64,000 nucleotides of DNA from CAZOOK01 sp964581385 (GTDB taxonomy: Bacteria; Pseudomonadota; Gammaproteobacteria; Nevskiales; Nevskiaceae), in assembly GCA_964581385.1 (NCBI GenBank), contig CAZOOK010000010.1, forward strand, positions 76,135 to 140,134, written 5' to 3'. Made by a program: the position numbers and the translations under genes. The notes beneath the pieces are model-generated. The model ran no database searches. It saw only the letters and a list, made by a program, of their open reading frames with translations, and was not told the origin of the DNA. Every line of letters starts with the position of its first letter. Position 1 is the first letter of the stretch. Below, one piece after another: positions 35,883 through 45,823 of this stretch.

Positions 35883-35904
35883 AAGGGGGGCTTGCGCCCC
35901 CCTT
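35883..35904. terminator. GC-rich stem-loop upstream of carA
   Basis: AAGGGGGGC, loop TTGC, GCCCCCCTT: 9-bp perfect stem. It lies between carA (minus) and amt (plus), where no gene ends, so it is either in the carA leader as a possible attenuator or is a relic terminator. The T-run is short. Its role is inferred. Confidence 0.5.
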
Positions 35905-36091
35905 GCAGGATCAGGTCGCTATTTTAGCGTCCGCGGCGGCATGCGTCCATGCGATGCCGTTCACCGCGCCATCGCGTGGTCGATGCACACCTCTGGCTGT
36001 TGGCATTCTGTGTGCTTACGTATTGCGCCACTGAATCGCGACATTGTCCCAAGAAATTTTTGCCGTCAGTCTCCGCGGAGCGCGCACCAAA

Positions 36092-37435
36092 ATGATTTCG
36101 AGGCTCATACGTAGGGCCCTGTTTCGATACGTCATGCCTCCGGGAGTCTTATTGACCGGCTTTGCGATGCCCGCATTCGCCGCTGAGGTAGCGCCGACGC
36201 GCCCTTTCCTGACTGCGTTTTCCAAGATCAGCGCAGGCGATACCGCCTGGATGCTGGCCTCGACGGCGCTCGTGCTGCTGATGACGATTCCCGGGCTGGC
36301 CTTGTTCTATGCAGGCATGGTGCGCAAGAAGAATGTGTTGTCCACCGCGCTGCAAAGCTTCACCGTGTGCTGCCTGGTCACGGTGCTGTGGGTCATACTC
36401 GGCTATAGCCTCGCCTTCACGCCCGGCTTGCCGTGGATCGGCGGCCTCGACCGGGTCATGCTGCAAGGCATGCTGTTCGACAAGAATGGCAGCCAGCTGA
36501 CCGTGAGTCACATCGCTCCGACGATTCCCGAGTCAGTGTTCGTGATGTTCCAGATGACGTTCGCGATCATCACACCTGCACTGATCACCGGCGCTTTCGC
36601 CGAACGCATCCGCTTCGCCGGACTGGTGACGTTCATGTCGCTGTGGTCGCTACTGGTTTATGCACCGGTAGCACATTGGGTCTGGGAGCCGAGCGGCTGG
36701 CTCGCCGCGCTTGGCGACCAGGATTTCGCCGGGGGCACTGTCGTGCACATCAATGCCGGCGCCGCCGGCTTGGTGTGTGCCTACATGCTGGGTCCGCGCA
36801 AGGGTTACGGGCGCGAACCGTTCGTACCGTTCAATCTCGCGTTCACACTGATCGGCGCTTCGCTATTGTGGGTGGGCTGGTTCGGCTTCAACGCCGGCTC
36901 GGCTACCGCCGCCGACGGCCGCGCCGGCATGGCCATGCTAGTGACGCAAATCGCGACCGCCGTCGCTTCGTTGACTTGGATGTATGTCGAATGGCTGTCG
37001 CGCAAGCGCGTCACGCTACTTGGTGCCTGTTCGGGCGCGGTCGCCGGACTCGTTGCGATCACGCCGGCATCGGGCTTTGTGGACATTGGCGGCGCGCTCT
37101 TCATCGGTCTGGCGGCGGGACTCTGCTGCTACTGGGGCGCAACGGGTTTGAAGCGCGTGCTTGGCGCGGACGACTCACTCGATGTTTTCGGCATTCACGG
37201 CATCGGCGGCTTTGTCGGCGCGATTCTCACCGGCGTTTTTTCCAGCGAAGCGATCTGCGGTGCGAAAGCCAGCGTGATCGTGCAAACGATCGGCGCGCTC
37301 GCCACGCTTCTTTACAGCGGCAGCATGACGCTCGCCATCCTACTGCTCACCGATTGGACGGTCGGCCTGCGCGTATCGCCGGACGAAGAGCATGCGGGAC
37401 TGGATCTTTCGCAGCACGGCGAGCAGCTCGTCTGA
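36092..37435 (+). CDS. amt: Ammonium transporter (Amt/MEP family)
   Basis: The 447-aa protein has a signal-like first segment ending near AFAAEV and about 11 transmembrane helices. The Amt landmarks DTAWMLASTALVLLMTIPGLALFYAGMV, HINAGAAGLVCA and the late DDSLDVFGIHGIGGF are present, with the conserved twin-His pore residues within them. It takes up ammonium. No PII (glnK) gene follows, as is common for amtB. ATG 36092 follows GGAG at a longish spacing; ATG 36134 is possible. A small gene follows. Confidence 0.93.
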   Translation: MISRLIRRALFRYVMPPGVLLTGFAMPAFAAEVAPTRPFLTAFSKISAGDTAWMLASTALVLLMTIPGLALFYAGMVRKKNVLSTALQSFTVCCLVTVLWVILGYSLAFTPGLPWIGGLDRVMLQGMLFDKNGSQLTVSHIAPTIPESVFVMFQMTFAIITPALITGAFAERIRFAGLVTFMSLWSLLVYAPVAHWVWEPSGWLAALGDQDFAGGTVVHINAGAAGLVCAYMLGPRKGYGREPFVPFNLAFTLIGASLLWVGWFGFNAGSATAADGRAGMAMLVTQIATAVASLTWMYVEWLSRKRVTLLGACSGAVAGLVAITPASGFVDIGGALFIGLAAGLCCYWGATGLKRVLGADDSLDVFGIHGIGGFVGAILTGVFSSEAICGAKASVIVQTIGALATLLYSGSMTLAILLLTDWTVGLRVSPDEEHAGLDLSQHGEQLV

Positions 37436-37485
37436 GCTGCTTATGTTTTTTGGGGAACGGCAACCACCACGTAAGAGGGATCGAT

Positions 37486-37779
37486 ATGCATGCACTCGAC
37501 AACAACCTGCTCAATCTGGCGGCACGCTTCTATGTTCGCTTCCGGCGTCTTAGCGGCCGCATCATCGATGCGACCTGGCTGACGCAGGACAAAGCCTACG
37601 CGCATGAGGTCATGCGACTGGCGCGCCGAATCGACGACGAGGAACTGGCCCGCCTATGCGATCGTTTCGAGGACATGATGTTCGGCGTACGACCGCGATC
37701 GGCGAAAGTTGTCTCCGCCGAAATGGCGGCGTCTCCCGAACCGCCTGTCGCATTCCGATACGTCGGCGCACTGCGCTGA
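37486..37779 (+). CDS. Small hypothetical protein after amt
   Basis: The 97-aa protein begins MHALDNNLLNLAARFYVR and is acidic-basic mixed, with likely helices and no signal. ATG 37486 follows AGAGGGA, a good Shine-Dalgarno. It is not a PII protein and I do not recognise it. It lies 50 bases after amt and may be co-transcribed with it. Confidence 0.65.
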   Translation: MHALDNNLLNLAARFYVRFRRLSGRIIDATWLTQDKAYAHEVMRLARRIDDEELARLCDRFEDMMFGVRPRSAKVVSAEMAASPEPPVAFRYVGALR

Positions 37780-38026
37780 ACAGCTGTTCCGCTCCGTACA
37801 GCTTTTCTTTACTGTGCTGTACAAGCTGTTCGTTCGCCAGAGCGTGCTATTGGGCGTTCGGTCTTAACCTCTCACGTGCGGGCCGAAAACGTCGTGCCGG
37901 CAAGTTCGCCTTCCACCCTGGCGGCACGTTCATTTATTGAACCTCGACTCGCAGTTCTTGCATCAGCGCCAATGCTGCACCAAGCTTACAGAGCAACCAG
38001 AACTTTGGTGCTTCTAGAGAATAGAG

Positions 38027-39109
38027 ATGTCCCTTCAACCCAAGCCGCCGATCAAGGGGCGTGGTGCACTGACTCGGCCGGAAGGACGATTTGAATCGAC
38101 GTCGAGAGCTGCCTTCGACGATGGGTGGCAGTTGGACGAAGAGATCTCTCCAGGACCACAAACCGTGGTCAGGCCGGAGCACGCGAAATCAATCATTTCG
38201 CGAAACCAATCGCCGGATATTCCGTTCGAGCAATCGATAAATCCATTTCGAGGATGTGAGCATGGATGTATTTACTGCTTCGCCAGGCCCAGCCACGCTT
38301 ATGTAAATTTATCTCCCGGCCTCGATTTCGAGACCAAACTCTTTTACAAGGACAACGCAGCAGAGCTACTGGAACAAGAGCTGTCTAAACCCGGGTATCG
38401 GTGCTCGCCAATTAATCTGGGCGCCAACACCGATCCCTACCAACCCATCGAGCGGGATCTGCGCACGACGCGCAGCATACTGGAGGTGCTGCAGCGGTTT
38501 CGCCACCCGGTGACGATCGTGACAAAAGGAGCGGCGCTGATCGGACGCGATCTGGACCTACTGTCGGAAATGGCCGCAGCCCGGTTGGTTATGGTCGCGG
38601 TATCCGTGACCACGCTGGATGACGAGCTGAAACGCACATTGGAGCCGAGAGCGGCATCAGCGGCATCTCGCTTAAGGACGATACGCCGGCTCACAGACGC
38701 GGGCATTCCGGTGATGGTTCTGGTGGCTCCGATTGTCCCCTTCGTGACGGATGCCGAGCTTGAGCGCATCCTTGAAGCGAGCGCGGCGGCCGGAGCACGC
38801 ATGGCGGGGTACGTAATGCTGCGCCTGCCGTTTGAAGTCAAGGATCTCTTCCGCGAATGGCTGCAGGCGCACGTCCCGCTGAAAGCGAAGCATGTGATGA
38901 GCCTTGTGCAACAAATGCGCGATGGCAAGGATTACGATGCGCAATGGGGTCGACGCCAAGTTGGCACTGGTGAGTATGCCGCGATGATCGCCAAGCGTTT
39001 CGAAGTCGCCTGCCGTAGATTCGGCATTCAGCGGCGCGGTCATTGGCAGCTCGATACCACCGCGTTCCGGGTTCCGCCACGAAGCGGGGATCAGCTCACC
39101 TTGCTGTAA
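38027..39109 (+). CDS. PA0069-type radical SAM protein
   Basis: This 360-aa radical SAM protein has the iron-sulfur motif CEHGCIYC with Cys77, Cys81 and Cys84. The segment IKGRGALTRPEGRFE at the start and INPFRGCEHGCIYCFARPSH are hallmarks of the SPL-like/PA0069 group. The chemistry uses a 4Fe-4S cluster and SAM to make a radical, but its substrate is unknown in this group; a spore-photoproduct-lyase-like relation is only structural. No partner is visible next door. Confidence 0.9.
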   Translation: MSLQPKPPIKGRGALTRPEGRFESTSRAAFDDGWQLDEEISPGPQTVVRPEHAKSIISRNQSPDIPFEQSINPFRGCEHGCIYCFARPSHAYVNLSPGLDFETKLFYKDNAAELLEQELSKPGYRCSPINLGANTDPYQPIERDLRTTRSILEVLQRFRHPVTIVTKGAALIGRDLDLLSEMAAARLVMVAVSVTTLDDELKRTLEPRAASAASRLRTIRRLTDAGIPVMVLVAPIVPFVTDAELERILEASAAAGARMAGYVMLRLPFEVKDLFREWLQAHVPLKAKHVMSLVQQMRDGKDYDAQWGRRQVGTGEYAAMIAKRFEVACRRFGIQRRGHWQLDTTAFRVPPRSGDQLTLL

Positions 39110-39144
39110 TCGTTGGATTGGGTCGGCGGGTCGATGAGTCTGGA

Positions 39145-39462
39145 TTACTTCGACACTATGATCTTCATCTTCATTTTTGGATGGATCGCGCACTCCACAT
39201 CGACGGTGCCCGAGCCGTCAAAAGTCACTTTCCTCGACTGCCCCGCTGGATAAGCGCCCAGATCGAAAGGCTTGGCGTCTGACAGCGAAAAGATATTGTG
39301 ACTGACCGTGTCGTCATTCTTGAAAATGACGGAATCCCCGACTTTAATGTTCAGTACCGATACGCTGAAGGCCAAGTTCTTCTGGCTCGCTTCGTAGTCG
39401 GCGGCGTACGCCGTACTGACGCCCAGGAGAGCAACAAGGTGTAACAGAAAAAAACGAGACAT
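39145..39462 (-). CDS. Cupredoxin (plastocyanin-like, exported)
   Basis: The 105-aa protein has a signal peptide (1-20) and a type 1 copper site His55, Cys91, His94, Met97 (SHNIFS, ECAIHPKM). It is a small periplasmic electron carrier. It lies 190 bases downstream of the di-heme peroxidase on the same strand, so it may deliver electrons to it, an inference. Similar proteins are called methylamine-utilisation or azurin-family proteins. Confidence 0.88.
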   Translation of the reverse strand: MSRFFLLHLVALLGVSTAYAADYEASQKNLAFSVSVLNIKVGDSVIFKNDDTVSHNIFSLSDAKPFDLGAYPAGQSRKVTFDGSGTVDVECAIHPKMKMKIIVSK

Positions 39463-39652
39463 AGTCGACTCCAGATAAGTTGTATCGTTAGCCCGGATCG
39501 TGAGTAGTCAGACGTGCTATACAGGATGCCTCTATTGTGAAAATCTTTTAATCGCCGCTGTTATCGCAATCAACGCAATCTGGCGTTGGCAGAACTAGAG
39601 CGAGGAACACACCTGGATGGAATTTCGCCAGAGTGTTCATGAGTATCGCCGG

Positions 39653-40687
39653 TTACGGGAGTTCAGAGATGATTACCGGCGCGGATTCGTTAGTCAACGA
39701 CTGCAGGAACGCGACCAGATCTTCCTTGTCGCTCCGACTCAGATTCAGCGGTTTCATCTCGGGTGACAGGTTGGTCTTTACAGCACCGCCGCGCGCGTAG
39801 TGTTCGACGACGTCCATCAGAGTGCTAGCCGAGCCATCGTGGAAGTAAGGCGCGGTGCGAGCGACGTTGCGCAAACCCGGTGTTTTAAATGCGCCCTTCA
39901 AGATTGCGATCGGCTTCTGGGTGTAGCGACCCAGGTCAGGATTGTCGGCACCGAACGAAGCCAGCCCGATGTTGTGGAAACCGTTGTCGGTGAAATAAGG
40001 CGCCTGATGACAGGCTGAGCAATGGCCTCGGTCAGCGCTGGTGAAGATGCGAAACCCGCGGATCTGCTGGGCCGTCATCCGATCGGGTTCGCCACGCAAC
40101 CAGCGGTCGAATGGCGAATTGTCGCTGACCACCGTTCGCTCGAAAGATGCGATCGCCTTGGCCAACGTTTCCTTGTTGATGCCATCACCAGGATAAGCGT
40201 TATCAAAGGCCTTTCGATACGAGGCATTTGCGTTGAGGAATGCGAAGATTGCCTCGTAGTCAGAGGCCATTTCATTCGGTGAATCCATAGGGCCGGTCGC
40301 TTGATCTTCAAGGCTGGTTTTGCGGCCATCCCACATCTGGATGGAATTAAATGCTGCGTTATAGATGCTGGGTGTCGCCCGGTCGAGCTTCTTGCCATGG
40401 AAGCCGCGGGCGGTTGGCAAAGCATCGCTCCAGCCGAGCGCAGGATTGTGGCAGCTCGCACAAGACATATCGCCGTCCTTCGACAGGCGCGGGTCGAAAA
40501 ACAGCTTCTTTCCAAGATCGATGCGTTCTGGCGTCGGCTTGTTGTCGGCCGGATAAGGGGCTTCAGCCGGCATCTGCCAGATCAGATCTTCTTTCGTTGG
40601 CTTCAGATCACCCGCTTCCGCCACAGTGAACGCCAGAAGGGGGCTGGCAATGAGTCCTCCTGACACGATCCACCCGAAGTAACGCAT
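39653..40687 (-). CDS. Di-heme cytochrome c peroxidase / MauG-family protein
   Basis: The 344-aa exported protein has a signal peptide (1-25) and two heme-c motifs: CASCH (76-80) and CSACH (223-227). The two-domain spacing is that of bacterial cytochrome c peroxidase, which reduces hydrogen peroxide with electrons from small carriers. ATG 40687 gives the proper signal peptide; the frame opens far upstream but that part is not coding. The neighbouring cupredoxin is a plausible donor. Confidence 0.9.
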   Translation of the reverse strand: MRYFGWIVSGGLIASPLLAFTVAEAGDLKPTKEDLIWQMPAEAPYPADNKPTPERIDLGKKLFFDPRLSKDGDMSCASCHNPALGWSDALPTARGFHGKKLDRATPSIYNAAFNSIQMWDGRKTSLEDQATGPMDSPNEMASDYEAIFAFLNANASYRKAFDNAYPGDGINKETLAKAIASFERTVVSDNSPFDRWLRGEPDRMTAQQIRGFRIFTSADRGHCSACHQAPYFTDNGFHNIGLASFGADNPDLGRYTQKPIAILKGAFKTPGLRNVARTAPYFHDGSASTLMDVVEHYARGGAVKTNLSPEMKPLNLSRSDKEDLVAFLQSLTNESAPVIISELP

Positions 40688-40903
40688 GAAACAGCCCCCA
40701 TTGAGCATGCGCAATGCCGCATGTCTCATCCCTAATCGACGAAACGGCGGTGAACTTGAGGATCGTTTGTTTCCGACAAACGGCGGGGCACTGAAGATTG
40801 GATGCAAGAAGCCGATATTCGTATCGCCTGGGCCCAGGCTTTGTCGAAGCGCACCCTTTAGCATTCGTCCCAAGCACGAGAAGGAATACAAAAGCCGAAT
40901 ACG

Positions 40904-43105
40904 ATGGACGGAATCTGGTCGAGCAAAATCAGAAGCGTCAAAATCGGGACCCGTCTGGGCCTGGCTTTTGCCGGGCTGTTTCTGTTCATGATTGTGCTGG
41001 TCGGCCAAAGCGTTGAGCGTATGGCAACGATGAAAGAGCGGTTGACGCTCGTCGTCGATCAGACCAATAGGAAAACTGAATTGCTGTACCAGATGCGGGG
41101 CATCGTACTGCAGCAATCAGTCGCGGTACGCAACGTCATACTCGAAACGATGGACGAAGAAAAGCGCAATCAAGCGGATCGCATAGCGCAGCAGCGTAAG
41201 GAATACGATACCGCCGCGGAACAGCTCGCGCCCTTGCTGACCACCCCGCGGGAGCGCGAGCTGCTCGACGGCCTGAAGGACGTGCGCAGCGGTGTGAACG
41301 TCGCACTCGACAAAGCGACCGACTTCGCGTTGGGCAATAAGCCGACGGAGGCGACTGTCTATGTCAATCGTCGGGCGCGCCCTCTGCAGGAGAAATGGCT
41401 CGACGGACTCGACGCGCTTATCAGGCTGCAGGCGAAGCTCAATCGGCAGACCGTCGCCGAAGCAGCGATCGTCTACAACAACGCAAAGACATTCACGCTG
41501 AGCTGTGCGACCTTATTCCTAATACTGGGCATTTCGATCGCCGTCATCATTACCCGCAGCATCACCGGCCCGATCGCCGTTGCCGCGCGCGTTGCCGACT
41601 CGATTGCTCGCGGAAGGCTCGACAGCACGATTCTCATTGAGGGACAAGACGAATCGGGATCGATGCTGAATTCGATGGCACGCATGCAGGACAGCCTGCG
41701 GCATTTTGTCGCCACCCAAACCAAAATGGCCGCTCATCACGCCGCTGGAGAGATCGATACGACGATGCCCGTCGTGGATTTCGAGGGCGTATACAGTGAG
41801 ATGGCGCAATCGATAAACGAACTGGCCGCCTCTCATCTTAGCGTTCAGCAGAAGATCGTCAGCGTCATCACCGACTACGCCCGAGGCGACCTATCCAGAG
41901 ACATGGAGGAGCTGCCGGGCAAACAGGGCACCATCACCGCCGCCATGGCGGCGGTAAAAACCAACCTGCAAGCTGTTAACGCCGAGATTCTCACGCTAGT
42001 GGAGGCGGCATCACGAGGCGATTTCAAAGCGCGCGGACAGGCGCAGAATTTCCAGCACTTCCAAGGCATGGTTGAGGCCCTCAATCGTCTGATGGAAATC
42101 GCCGACAAAGGGCTCAGCGACGTAGCAAAAGTTCTCGGCGCCATCGCGCGCAGCGACCTTACGGAATCGATCGATGGAAATTATTCAGGCATTTTCGCGC
42201 AACTGAAGGACGACACCAACACGACGGCGCGGCAGCTGCAGCACATCGTCCGCGGAATCCGCGACGCAACTGAATTAATTCATGTTGCCGCGCTGGAGAT
42301 CGCAAAAGGCAACAGCAATCTATCTTCGCGTACGAAACAACAAGCTGCGAGCTTGCAAGAGACCGCTGCAAGTATTGAAAGGCTGACGACCACCGTGCGT
42401 CAGAACGCGGGGAACGCGCACCAGGCCAACAATCTCGCCATCGAAGCCTCAGGAGTGGCCAGCAAAGGGGGCCAGGTGGTTGCCGAAGTGGTGCGCACGA
42501 TGGCATCGATCTCAGACAGCTCCAAAAAGATCGTCGATATCACCAGCGTAATCGACGGGATCGCCTTCCAGACCAATATTCTGGCCCTGAATGCTGCAGT
42601 GGAAGCGGCGCGAGCGGGTGAGCAAGGCCGCGGATTTGCCGTGGTCGCGGCCGAGGTGCGAAGCCTGGCACTGCGAAGTGCATCTGCGGCTAAGGAGATC
42701 AAGATGCTGATTTCAAATTCAACGGAAAAGGTGAGCGCAGGATCGCAACAGGTGGCGTTGGCGGGCAAGACGATGCAAGACATCGTGGTGTCGGTAAAGC
42801 GCGTCACTGACATCATGGCGGAGATTACGACGGCATCGAATGAACAGAGCGTGGGAATTGAACAAGTGAACCAGACCATCACGCATATGGATCAGGCGAC
42901 GCAGCAGAACGCAGCGTTGGTGCAGCAAGCAGCAGCCGCGGCGGAGTCGCTGCGACATCAAGCCGACGCAGTGGTTAACGCAGTATCCAGATTCCGTTTG
43001 GATAAAGCTGAGGAATCCCCTGCCGAACGAATGCCGAAACTCCGATCGCCCGCAGCCTCGCCGTCTGCGAAATCCACGCGGGTCTTGGCGCGGAACGGGA
43101 ACTGA
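40904..43105 (+). CDS. Methyl-accepting chemotaxis protein
   Basis: The 733-aa receptor has a first transmembrane helix (about 18-38) and a periplasmic four-helix-bundle sensor (about 40-195). The second transmembrane helix lies near 197-220; one or more HAMP-type linkers follow (220-450). The C-terminal signalling domain has the conserved hairpin tip EAARAGEQGRGFAVVAAEV and methylation helices. It should signal to CheA through CheW. No che gene is near. The weak Shine-Dalgarno makes the start slightly uncertain. Confidence 0.93.
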   Translation: MDGIWSSKIRSVKIGTRLGLAFAGLFLFMIVLVGQSVERMATMKERLTLVVDQTNRKTELLYQMRGIVLQQSVAVRNVILETMDEEKRNQADRIAQQRKEYDTAAEQLAPLLTTPRERELLDGLKDVRSGVNVALDKATDFALGNKPTEATVYVNRRARPLQEKWLDGLDALIRLQAKLNRQTVAEAAIVYNNAKTFTLSCATLFLILGISIAVIITRSITGPIAVAARVADSIARGRLDSTILIEGQDESGSMLNSMARMQDSLRHFVATQTKMAAHHAAGEIDTTMPVVDFEGVYSEMAQSINELAASHLSVQQKIVSVITDYARGDLSRDMEELPGKQGTITAAMAAVKTNLQAVNAEILTLVEAASRGDFKARGQAQNFQHFQGMVEALNRLMEIADKGLSDVAKVLGAIARSDLTESIDGNYSGIFAQLKDDTNTTARQLQHIVRGIRDATELIHVAALEIAKGNSNLSSRTKQQAASLQETAASIERLTTTVRQNAGNAHQANNLAIEASGVASKGGQVVAEVVRTMASISDSSKKIVDITSVIDGIAFQTNILALNAAVEAARAGEQGRGFAVVAAEVRSLALRSASAAKEIKMLISNSTEKVSAGSQQVALAGKTMQDIVVSVKRVTDIMAEITTASNEQSVGIEQVNQTITHMDQATQQNAALVQQAAAAAESLRHQADAVVNAVSRFRLDKAEESPAERMPKLRSPAASPSAKSTRVLARNGN

Positions 43106-43167
43106 TCGAAAGGATGAAAGCAGTGCCCTCCAAACTTTGAATCGCATCGCTCCCATATGAGCAGATG

Positions 43168-43668
43168 TCATCCGGCGACGCTTCCATCCCCGGCGGCGAA
43201 TGTGCGCAGCGCAGCACCGGTCAGCCGAAATATCGTCCACTCGTCCATCGGCTTCGCGCCGACACTTCTGTAGAAATCGATCGACGGCGCATTCCAATCC
43301 AGCACCGACCACTCCATACGTCCGCAGTTTCGTTCCACAGCAATTTTCGCGACGGCCTGCAGCAGTGCACGACCGATGCCGCGTCCGCGAAATTCCGGCT
43401 CGACGAACAAATCTTTCAGGTAGACCCCGGCACGGCCAAGAAACGTGGACAGGTTGCTGAAGAAAATCGCGAACCCGACTGGACGTCCACCCGCAAAAGC
43501 GAGCAATGTTTCGCCGACCGCGCGTTCGCCGAACAGGGTTTCACGCAGGCCGTCTTCCGTCGCCACGACCTCGTGGCTGAGCTTTTCGTAATCGGCCAGC
43601 GCCCGGATCAGTCGCAAGATTTCCGCGACATCGTCAGGCCGCGCAGGCGCTATGCGGAAATCACTCAT
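43168..43668 (-). CDS. GNAT-family N-acetyltransferase
   Basis: The 166-aa protein has the GNAT acetyl-CoA motif VEPEFRGRGIGRALLQAVAK (about 90-110) and the later RMEWSVLDWNAPSIDFYRSVGA. The latter pattern is common in diamine/spermidine-type or ribosomal acetyltransferases. The start codon directly follows the kup stop (TGA-ATG), so the two are translationally coupled. The substrate is not known. It converges with the chemotaxis gene. Confidence 0.88.
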   Translation of the reverse strand: MSDFRIAPARPDDVAEILRLIRALADYEKLSHEVVATEDGLRETLFGERAVGETLLAFAGGRPVGFAIFFSNLSTFLGRAGVYLKDLFVEPEFRGRGIGRALLQAVAKIAVERNCGRMEWSVLDWNAPSIDFYRSVGAKPMDEWTIFRLTGAALRTFAAGDGSVAG

Positions 43669-45531
43669 TCAGATCTCGATCTCGAAGCCAAGCTCGACGA
43701 CGTCATCCGGCGGCAATCCATAAAACGCCGTTGCCCGCAAAGCATTACGCGACAGGAATGCAAACAAGTATTCGCGCCACAGCTGCATACCCTCCACCTC
43801 GACCGTTGGTATCAAAGTCTCGCGGCCGACGTAGTACGTCAACCGTTCCAGATCGATGTCCAAACCGAAGCGCTCGCACAGACGCAACGCCACCGGCACA
43901 TTCGGCTGCTGCATGAACCCGTAGCGCACGATCAGGCGCGTAATACCTGGTGCAATACCATAAAGCCCCAGCCGCACCGACGTCGGAATGCGTGGTTGGC
44001 CCTCGGTGACAACCGTCACCAGAAGCAGGTGCTCCTGCACCACCTGATGTCGCTTCAGGTGACGCAGGAAGTGCGGCGGCACTTGCCCGCTCGGGGTCAG
44101 CACCACCCCGGTTCCCTTGATGCGGTGAGGTTTGGCTTGAGCAATGTAAGCCGCCAGCTCTTCCGGATCCTTTGCATCAGCGCCCCAGTTCCGCGCGAGC
44201 AGCTGTCGTCCGCGTGCCCAGGTGGCCATGATAATGAACACCAGCAGCGCAGTGCCGATCGGATACCAGCCGCCGTCCTCGATCTTCGACACGTTCGCCG
44301 ACAGAAACACGATGTCGATGACGAAGAACGGAACCATCGTGAATGCCGCTTTGGATACCGTCCAGTGAAAGCGCAGCGCAACGAAAAACGCCAACACGGA
44401 GGTGATGACCATCGTCATCGCGACCGCGATGCCATAGGCCGAGGCCAGCGCACTTGACGAGCGGAAGCCGAGTACCAATGCCAGCGTTGCCGCCATCAGC
44501 ACCCAGTTCACGAAGGGCAGATAAATCTGGCCTCGCTCGTCTGGCGAAGTCTGCACGACGTTGACGCGCGGCAGCTGGCCAAGCCGCACCAGTTGGCTGG
44601 TCATCGAGAAGGTGCCGGTGATGATGGCCTGTGAAGCAATGATCGTCGCTGCGGTCGCCAGCGCGATCAATGGATACAGCGCCCACTGCGGCGCGAGGTG
44701 ATAAAACGGCTCTTGGGCCTGATCTGGCGCACTCATTACGATCGCACCCTGCCCGAAATAGTTCAGCACCAGCGCCGGCAGCACCAGCGCGAACCAGGCC
44801 CGCCGGATTGGCGCACGGCCGAAATGTCCCATGTCCGCATACAAAGCCTCGCCGCCCGTGACTGCGAGGAACACCGCGCCGAGTACTGTGAAACCGGCTT
44901 TGCCGTTTTGCACGAAAAACATGACCGCCTGCCACGGGTTGAGCGCCCATAGCACTTGCGGATTGTGTGCAATTCCAAAGATGCCCAGCGCACTAATTAC
45001 AATGAACCAGACCACCAGAATCGGGCCGAACACGAAGCCGATGTCTTCCGTGCCGCGCCGCTGAACGGCGAACAGCGCAATGAGGATCACCAAGGTGAGC
45101 GGAATGATGAAATGATCGAACGCAGGGGCCGCGACCTTGATACCTTCGAGTGCGCTTAGCACGGAGATCGCCGGCGTGATGGTGCCGTCGCCGTACAGCA
45201 GCGCGGCGCCGAACAGTCCCATCATCATCAGCACATAGCGCAAAGACCCCGGCTTGGAGCGCCAGGGATTCAGTAGCGCGGTCAACGCGGCGATACCACC
45301 TTCGCCATGATTGTCCGCACGCATCACGAACACCAGGTATTTGATCGAGATGGTCAGAATCAGCGCCCACACGATCAGCGATAGCACTCCGAGCACGTTG
45401 TCCGGGGTTGGCGTGACATGCCCGCTACCGAAGAAGCACTCGCGTAGCGCGTAGATGGGGCTGGTGCCGATGTCACCGAAGACCACGCCGAGTGCGGCGA
45501 GGCTCAGCGAGAGATCGCGTTTATGGGTCAT
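43669..45531 (-). CDS. kup: Kup-type potassium uptake transporter
   Basis: The protein is about 620 aa, with 12 transmembrane helices and the start MTHKRDLSLSLAALGVVFGD; ATG 45531 is preferred to 45579. GDIGTSPIYALRECFFG near the N-terminus, and YGDGTITPAISVLSALEG in the middle, are family signatures. It imports K+ in symport with protons. A GNAT gene is coupled downstream. Confidence 0.95.
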   Translation of the reverse strand: MTHKRDLSLSLAALGVVFGDIGTSPIYALRECFFGSGHVTPTPDNVLGVLSLIVWALILTISIKYLVFVMRADNHGEGGIAALTALLNPWRSKPGSLRYVLMMMGLFGAALLYGDGTITPAISVLSALEGIKVAAPAFDHFIIPLTLVILIALFAVQRRGTEDIGFVFGPILVVWFIVISALGIFGIAHNPQVLWALNPWQAVMFFVQNGKAGFTVLGAVFLAVTGGEALYADMGHFGRAPIRRAWFALVLPALVLNYFGQGAIVMSAPDQAQEPFYHLAPQWALYPLIALATAATIIASQAIITGTFSMTSQLVRLGQLPRVNVVQTSPDERGQIYLPFVNWVLMAATLALVLGFRSSSALASAYGIAVAMTMVITSVLAFFVALRFHWTVSKAAFTMVPFFVIDIVFLSANVSKIEDGGWYPIGTALLVFIIMATWARGRQLLARNWGADAKDPEELAAYIAQAKPHRIKGTGVVLTPSGQVPPHFLRHLKRHQVVQEHLLLVTVVTEGQPRIPTSVRLGLYGIAPGITRLIVRYGFMQQPNVPVALRLCERFGLDIDLERLTYYVGRETLIPTVEVEGMQLWREYLFAFLSRNALRATAFYGLPPDDVVELGFEIEI

Positions 45532-45823
45532 TAGACTCGACGAAATTTTATGCCGGATGCACATCGGGCTCGACGACAATGTAACCCGCCGCGACGGCGC
45601 TTACTTACCTCGGGCCGATATTTTCTGGAATTCACACTCGGAACCGGGACGCAAGTGGTCTATTTAAACGATAGAAATCGGCTCATTTCCTATTCAGACT
45701 TTTGATTATCTAGAAAGCGTGCGTCGGTCGGACATTGGAACATGCCGATCGAAACCGCGAACAATAACGAAGTACTGCTGCGAAGCTGAAATATCTTGGC
45801 TGCGCAATTTGGGGGATGGACCG

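Noticed and set aside
43165..44457. 430-aa plus frame over kup and the GNAT gene
   Set aside because: It crosses two real minus-strand genes and has no domain.
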